A DNA stretch of 10,793 nt, taken from the NCBI GenBank assembly GCA_947452665.1, contig CANGEH010000051.1, positions 1-10,793 on the forward strand, in the 5' to 3' direction. The notes beneath the pieces were generated by a model. The model was not told the origin of the DNA and made no database searches. It worked only from the letters and a program-made list of their open reading frames with translations. A program made the position numbers and the translations under genes. Shown here piece after piece: positions 7,119 to 10,793 of this stretch. How positions within the stretch are numbered: position 1 is the stretch's first letter; each line of letters starts with the position of its first letter. Source of the DNA: Caulobacteraceae bacterium. Lineage in GTDB: Bacteria; Pseudomonadota; Alphaproteobacteria; Caulobacterales; Caulobacteraceae.

Positions 7119-7808
7119 GTGTCAAAAAGTTTAGCCGTAGCTTTAACTATGCTTATCTTGTCCGCCTGCACGACCGCCAATACACGGGTCAATAAGCTCG
7201 ATTTGGTAAGGCCCGTGGCGGGTACCCGCGTCTTGGTGGTCCGCCCGAGCGTCAGGCTAACTATGCTCACTGTGGCGGGCAATCGGGAAGCCAAGGGCGA
7301 TTGGAGCCGTGAAGGCGCCGACAATATCGCAGCAGCCCTGTCGCGGGCGATTTCGGACCGGGACCTAAGCCCGCGCCTGTTCGATCCCAACCGGGTGGTT
7401 TCGGCTCAGGCGATTCAGGTCTTGAAGCTCAACCAGGCTGTGGGCAGCTCCATTCTTGATCAGGAATACGGTCTAACGCGGCTGGCGACCAAGCAGGGGC
7501 GGTTTGACTGGAGCCTGGGCGAAGGCGCCCAGGTGCTCGGCGCGACCTATGATGCCGACCTTGCCCTGTTCATCACCTGCCGCGGCACCTATTCCAGCGA
7601 TGCGCGAAAGCTGGCCATGGTCGCTATGGCCGCCATGGGTCAGGCCCTGCCGCCCGGGCATCAAACCGTCTTTGCCTCCTTGGTTGACCTGCATACCGGC
7701 AAGGTGGTCTGGTTCACCACCGCCCTAGCTGGATTTGACGCCGACATCCGTCACCCCGAGGGCGCAGATCGGTTGGCCGCAGCCCTGATCAAGGTTGCGC
7801 CCCTATGA
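7119..7808 (+). CDS. Putative lipoprotein of unknown function, coupled to M48 protease
   Basis: This 229-residue protein starts with GTG at 7119, six bases after GGGAG (7108-7112). A short signal peptide ends in lipobox L14-S-A-C17, followed by TT, which favours outer-membrane sorting. The mature domain starts with a strand-rich part (GTRVLVVRPSVRLTMLTVAGN), has an amphipathic helix (EGADNIAAALSRAISD), and ends with YDADLALFITCRGTYSS, QTVFASLVDLHTGKVVWFT and DIRHPEGADRLAAALIKV. The pattern of a short N-terminal strand, a helix with paired residues and a hydrophobic DADLALFIT strand recalls CsgG/LpoB/TolB-N-like lipoprotein folds; that is my inference and not a family assignment. Its stop overlaps the ATG of the M48 protease gene as ATGA, so the two are translationally coupled and probably act together in the periplasm. 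A shortened copy of it lies just upstream. Confidence 0.8.
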   Translation: MSKSLAVALTMLILSACTTANTRVNKLDLVRPVAGTRVLVVRPSVRLTMLTVAGNREAKGDWSREGADNIAAALSRAISDRDLSPRLFDPNRVVSAQAIQVLKLNQAVGSSILDQEYGLTRLATKQGRFDWSLGEGAQVLGATYDADLALFITCRGTYSSDARKLAMVAMAAMGQALPPGHQTVFASLVDLHTGKVVWFTTALAGFDADIRHPEGADRLAAALIKVAPL

Positions 7809-9085
7809 GCTTCAAGATCAAAAATCACTTAAGCCTTGGGGTTGTGGCCATGCTGGCTGGCCTTAGCCTCGGCCATGGTGCCCATGCCGCAGCGGGGCCG
7901 CATACACTGCGCGTGCCTGGCCAAATGCCGGCCAGCCGCACAGATGAGGCGAGCCTATGGACCATCATGGATGGCGCCGAGCAGGTGGCCAAGGCCTCGC
8001 CCGACCGGATCAAGGACCCGGCCTTGACTGGCTATGTTCAATCCCTGACCTGCCGACTGGCACCGGAATATTGCAAAGAATTGCGCGTCTATGTCCTGCA
8101 AAGGCCAGCCTTTAACGCCTCGGCGGCGGCCAATGGCTATATTGAGCTCTGGTCCGGCCTCTTATTGCGCGCAGACAGCGAGGACGAGCTTGGCTTTGTG
8201 CTTGGCCATGAAATCACCCATTATGCCGAAAACCACGCCATTGAGACCCAGCGGGCCGCCAAGCTGCGCAGTAATGTCAAATTTGCCCTAAGCCTAGCGG
8301 TCAATTGGACAGGCCAGGCGGTCGCGGCCAATGCCGGTTCGGTTCAGGCCGCCAATGACAGTGTCCATACCGCCTCGGCCATTAAGGAGCTGTTGTATCT
8401 GGGCAATATTGCCGCCTATTTGCAGTATTCCCGGGTCAATGAGACCGAGGCTGATCAGGCCGGCCTAGAGCGCGCCAGCCTTGCTGGCTTTGACCCAAGG
8501 GCGGCGGCTGGGGTATGGCGCAAACTGATCGATGAAAACCAGGCCTCCGACTTCCCATCGCGCCGCAACGAGCCGGTAGGCTCTAGCATTTTCAGCACCC
8601 ATCCGATCAATTCTGCCCGCATGCTGGCCCTGACCAAGGCGGCCCAAGGCGCTGTCCCAACAACGCCTGAGCAGGCTCAAGAGCGCCGCCGCGCCTATCG
8701 CCGCCAAATTCGGCCATTTCTGAGCGCCTGGCTGGCCGATGATCTAAGGCGGCGCGATTATGGCCAGACCCTGCTGGTGATTGATCGCCTTTCCAGCCTC
8801 GGGGAAGACCTGGGCGTGCTGAACTTTTATCGCGGCGAGGCCCTGCGCCAAAGGCGCAGCGATGGCGATCTGGCAAAGGCGCGCGCCGCCTATCTGTCTG
8901 CAAGCCTCTATGGCGATGCCCCAAGCCAGGCCTGGAGAAATCTCGGCGATCTTGCCCTGCGCGATGGCAATACCGCCATGGCCCAAAGCGCCTATATGAC
9001 CTATCTAGGCCGCGCGCCAAACGCCCAAGACCGCTGGATTATTGACGCGGCCATTAGGGCGATGAACACCGCCGCTGGTCGCTGA
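7805..9085 (+). CDS. Secreted M48-family zinc metalloprotease with TPR-like C-terminus
   Basis: This 426-residue protein has a Sec signal peptide with a likely cleavage after A26-H-A28, so it acts in the periplasm. The M48 peptidase domain shows SAAANGYIELWSGLLLRADSEDEL, the zinc motif H135-E-I-T-H139 in GHEITHYAENHA, the third ligand E213 in NETEAD, and the family motif STHPINSAR (H266). After about residue 300 there are two TPR-like helical repeats (FYRGEALRQRRSDGDLAKAR and AWRNLGDLALRDGNTAMAQ). The architecture is like that of BepA, an outer-membrane quality-control protease/chaperone in Escherichia coli, but I do not claim orthology because many bacteria carry several such proteases. It is expressed with the lipoprotein upstream (ATGA overlap). 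No intrinsic terminator follows. Confidence 0.9.
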   Translation: MSFKIKNHLSLGVVAMLAGLSLGHGAHAAAGPHTLRVPGQMPASRTDEASLWTIMDGAEQVAKASPDRIKDPALTGYVQSLTCRLAPEYCKELRVYVLQRPAFNASAAANGYIELWSGLLLRADSEDELGFVLGHEITHYAENHAIETQRAAKLRSNVKFALSLAVNWTGQAVAANAGSVQAANDSVHTASAIKELLYLGNIAAYLQYSRVNETEADQAGLERASLAGFDPRAAAGVWRKLIDENQASDFPSRRNEPVGSSIFSTHPINSARMLALTKAAQGAVPTTPEQAQERRRAYRRQIRPFLSAWLADDLRRRDYGQTLLVIDRLSSLGEDLGVLNFYRGEALRQRRSDGDLAKARAAYLSASLYGDAPSQAWRNLGDLALRDGNTAMAQSAYMTYLGRAPNAQDRWIIDAAIRAMNTAAGR

Positions 9086-9099
9086 CCCAGCCTGATTGA

Positions 9100-9127
9100 T
9101 TGACTTCCGCGCGGTTGTGCGTATGAC
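9100..9127 (+). promoter_or_regulatory. Candidate sigma-70 promoter of the DEAD-box helicase gene
   Basis: TTGACT (9100-9105, five of six to consensus) and TATGAC (9122-9127, four of six) are separated by 16 bp. This places a start site near 9134 and a leader of about 75 bases before the helicase ATG. Confidence 0.5.
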
Positions 9128-9161
9128 AGGTGCCAGTTTAGAGCAGGCTCGGCGAATCCGC

Positions 9162-9189
9162 GCCGCCCGTTCGCCCAAGCACGGGCGGC
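9162..9189 (+). promoter_or_regulatory. GC-rich hairpin in the helicase mRNA leader
   Basis: GCCGCCCGT (9162-9170) and ACGGGCGGC (9181-9189) form a perfect 9-bp stem around a 10-base loop, ending 21 bases before the ATG at 9211. No T-run follows, so it is not an intrinsic terminator. There is no clear Shine-Dalgarno between the stem and the ATG. In a helicase gene such a leader stem could serve autoregulation or temperature response; this is inference. Confidence 0.55.
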
Positions 9190-9210
9190 TCTGGCTTCAT
9201 ACAGCGTGAC

Positions 9211-10793
9211 ATGACCGAATTTTCCCAACTGGGCTTATCGCCCACAACCCTGCAAGCCATTGCTGACACGGGTTATACCACAGCGACCCCCATCCAGGCC
9301 GCAGCCATCCCCATAGCCCTCGAAGGCCGTGACGTTTTGGGCATTGCCCAGACCGGTACCGGCAAGACGGCGGCCTTTACCCTGCCCCTGATTGAACGGC
9401 TTTCGGCGGGTCGCTCCAAATCGCGGATGCCGCGCGCCCTTGTCATCGCCCCGACCCGCGAACTGGCCGACCAGGTCGCCATGTCGTTTGAGAAATACGC
9501 CAAGGGCACCAAGCTGACCTGGGCCCTTCTGATCGGCGGGGTCTCCTTCGAAGAACAGGTGCGCAAGCTGGACCGGGGCGTTGATGTCCTGATCGCCACG
9601 CCCGGCCGCCTTTTGGACCATTTCGAGCGCGGCAAGCTTTTGCTTACCGGCGTGATGATGATGGTAGTCGATGAGGCCGACCGGATGCTAGATATGGGCT
9701 TTATCCCCGATATTGAGCGCATCTTTAAGATGACGCCGCCCAAAAAGCAGACCCTGTTTTTTTCGGCGACCATGCCGCCCGAGATTACGCGCCTGACCAA
9801 GCAGTTCTTGAATGATCCAGAACGCATTGAGGCTAGCCGCCCCGCCACAACCGCGACCACCATTACCCAGCATCTGGTGCCAATCCCCGTGGTCGATCAC
9901 AAGGCCAAGCGCATGGCGCTGCGGGCCCTGGTCGAGCGCGCCGATGTTAAGAACGGCATTGTGTTTTGCAATCGCAAAAGCGAGGTCGATATTGTCGCCA
10001 AGTCGCTGAAGGTGCACGGCTTTGATGCCGCCCCGATCCATGGCGATCTTGACCAGACCATGCGTATGAAGACCCTGGACTCCTTCCGCAAGGGCGAGCT
10101 TAAGCTCCTAGTCGCCTCGGATGTGGCGGCGCGGGGCCTAGACATTCCTGATGTCAGCCATGTCTTTAATTATGACGTGCCGCACCATGCCGATGATTAT
10201 GTGCACCGTATTGGTCGCACCGGCCGAGCCGGGCGGCTGGGCGAGACCTATATGCTGATCACCCCGGCCGATACGCGCAATCTGGACAAGGTGCTCAAGC
10301 TGATAGGTCAAAAGCCAGAAGAGACCATTCTGGATTTGGACTGGAGCCTGGCGGCCGGCGGCGATGAGCGCCGGGCCTCAAGCCGCAGTGGCGGGCGTGA
10401 GCGTTCGGGTGGCGGTTCAGACCGCAAGCCCAAGCGCGATCACTCGCGTGGACCCGGCGGCGCGCCCCTGCACAATGAGGTCGCCTCCATGACCCCAATT
10501 ATTGCTGCGCCGGTCGAGGCGGTAACACTACCCGCCGAATCCATAGCTCCTCAGGTGCAGGACACGCCGCCTGCACGCCGCTCGCAACGCATGCGGGGCC
10601 GCAAACTGACCGAGCCCGCGCCAACCGCATTAGAAATGGCGCCGGAGGCAGAATTCCTGACCCCGGTTCCGCTGGTTGAGTCCCCCTCCCCGCCGCGCGA
10701 ACGCGGCCGTCGTCCCGAGCGTGGTCCAAGGCCTGAGCGGGTGAACGCCGAACATCCGCGTCCCGATCGCGATCCGCCGCGTGCGGCAGAAAC
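9211..10793 (+). CDS. rhlE: DEAD-box ATP-dependent RNA helicase, RhlE type (3' end outside window)
   Basis: The protein unwinds structured RNA in the cytoplasm in ribosome assembly or RNA decay, especially in the cold. From the ATG at 9211 (MTEFSQLGLSPTTLQAI, the usual Q-motif start), 527 codons are visible without a stop. Motifs in order: TPIQAAAIP (Q motif), A46-Q-T-G-T-G-K-T53 (motif I), P81-T-R-E-L85 (Ia), ATPGRLLD (Ib), D154-E-A-D157 (II), S185-A-T (III), then in the second RecA domain IVFCNRKSEVD (IV), SDVAARGLD (303-311, V) and H332-R-I-G-R-T-G-R (VI). After about residue 385 comes a low-complexity tail, first Arg/Ser/Gly-rich, then acidic and Pro-rich, then Arg/Pro/Glu-rich, as in RhlE-type enzymes with RNA-binding tails. 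The symbol is assigned by overall similarity; other RhlE/DeaD-like paralogues are possible. No antisense gene overlaps convincingly. Confidence 0.92.
   Translation, partial: MTEFSQLGLSPTTLQAIADTGYTTATPIQAAAIPIALEGRDVLGIAQTGTGKTAAFTLPLIERLSAGRSKSRMPRALVIAPTRELADQVAMSFEKYAKGTKLTWALLIGGVSFEEQVRKLDRGVDVLIATPGRLLDHFERGKLLLTGVMMMVVDEADRMLDMGFIPDIERIFKMTPPKKQTLFFSATMPPEITRLTKQFLNDPERIEASRPATTATTITQHLVPIPVVDHKAKRMALRALVERADVKNGIVFCNRKSEVDIVAKSLKVHGFDAAPIHGDLDQTMRMKTLDSFRKGELKLLVASDVAARGLDIPDVSHVFNYDVPHHADDYVHRIGRTGRAGRLGETYMLITPADTRNLDKVLKLIGQKPEETILDLDWSLAAGGDERRASSRSGGRERSGGGSDRKPKRDHSRGPGGAPLHNEVASMTPIIAAPVEAVTLPAESIAPQVQDTPPARRSQRMRGRKLTEPAPTALEMAPEAEFLTPVPLVESPSPPRERGRRPERGPRPERVNAEHPRPDRDPPRAAE

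Noticed and set aside
9162..9189. Leader hairpin read as a terminator for the M48 protease operon
   Set aside because: The stem is strong, but no T-tract follows on either strand, so an intrinsic terminator is not supported.
9273..9863. Long antisense open frame (196 codons) opposite the helicase
   Set aside because: It lies wholly opposite the conserved helicase core, and its Arg/Ser-rich translation is typical of a shadow frame in GC-rich coding DNA.

Overview
The window reads as chromosomal DNA from an alphaproteobacterium. It is moderately GC-rich. The ParE N-terminal module (GMYIGGTDERALHHLFAEV) has the form typical of Alphaproteobacteria. Several genes start with GTG or TTG, and three encoded lipoproteins have clean lipoboxes. 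A Caulobacterales-like source is plausible but not proven. All supported genes are on the + strand, gaps are short (none exceeds 165 bp), and there are no tRNA, rRNA, CRISPR or IS features.

Layout. (1) 1-874: 3' part of glnA (type I glutamine synthetase) with an intact adenylylation tyrosine motif, closed by two small hairpins, the second a textbook intrinsic terminator. (2) 1025-3828: two translationally coupled COG1228-type amidohydrolases. The first is a lipoprotein with an intact metal centre. The second is a Sec-exported homologue that has lost the HxH metal motif and probably acts as a non-catalytic or altered partner. (3) 3913-6021: parE, topoisomerase IV subunit B. (4) 6139-9085: an envelope cluster made of a TTG-started lipoprotein, a small shortened secreted ORF, a lipoprotein of unknown family, and a secreted M48 zinc metalloprotease with TPR-like C-terminal repeats. 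The last two overlap by ATGA. (5) 9211-end: a DEAD-box RNA helicase of the RhlE type, with its own promoter-like sequence and a strong GC-rich hairpin in the 5' leader; its charged C-terminal tail runs off the window.

The least ordinary observation is at 6898-7116. This small ORF aligns with both ends of the next gene (7119-7808) but lacks about 155 central codons. A perfect 20-bp palindrome (6990-7009) sits at the place of the missing part, and its first 10 bases recur in a hairpin just upstream of parE. It looks like a tandem duplication followed by internal deletion at a REP-like palindrome that kept the reading frame open. The other point of interest is the catalytic/degenerate pair of exported amidohydrolases. 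I see no defence system, mobile element or clearly new multi-gene machine.
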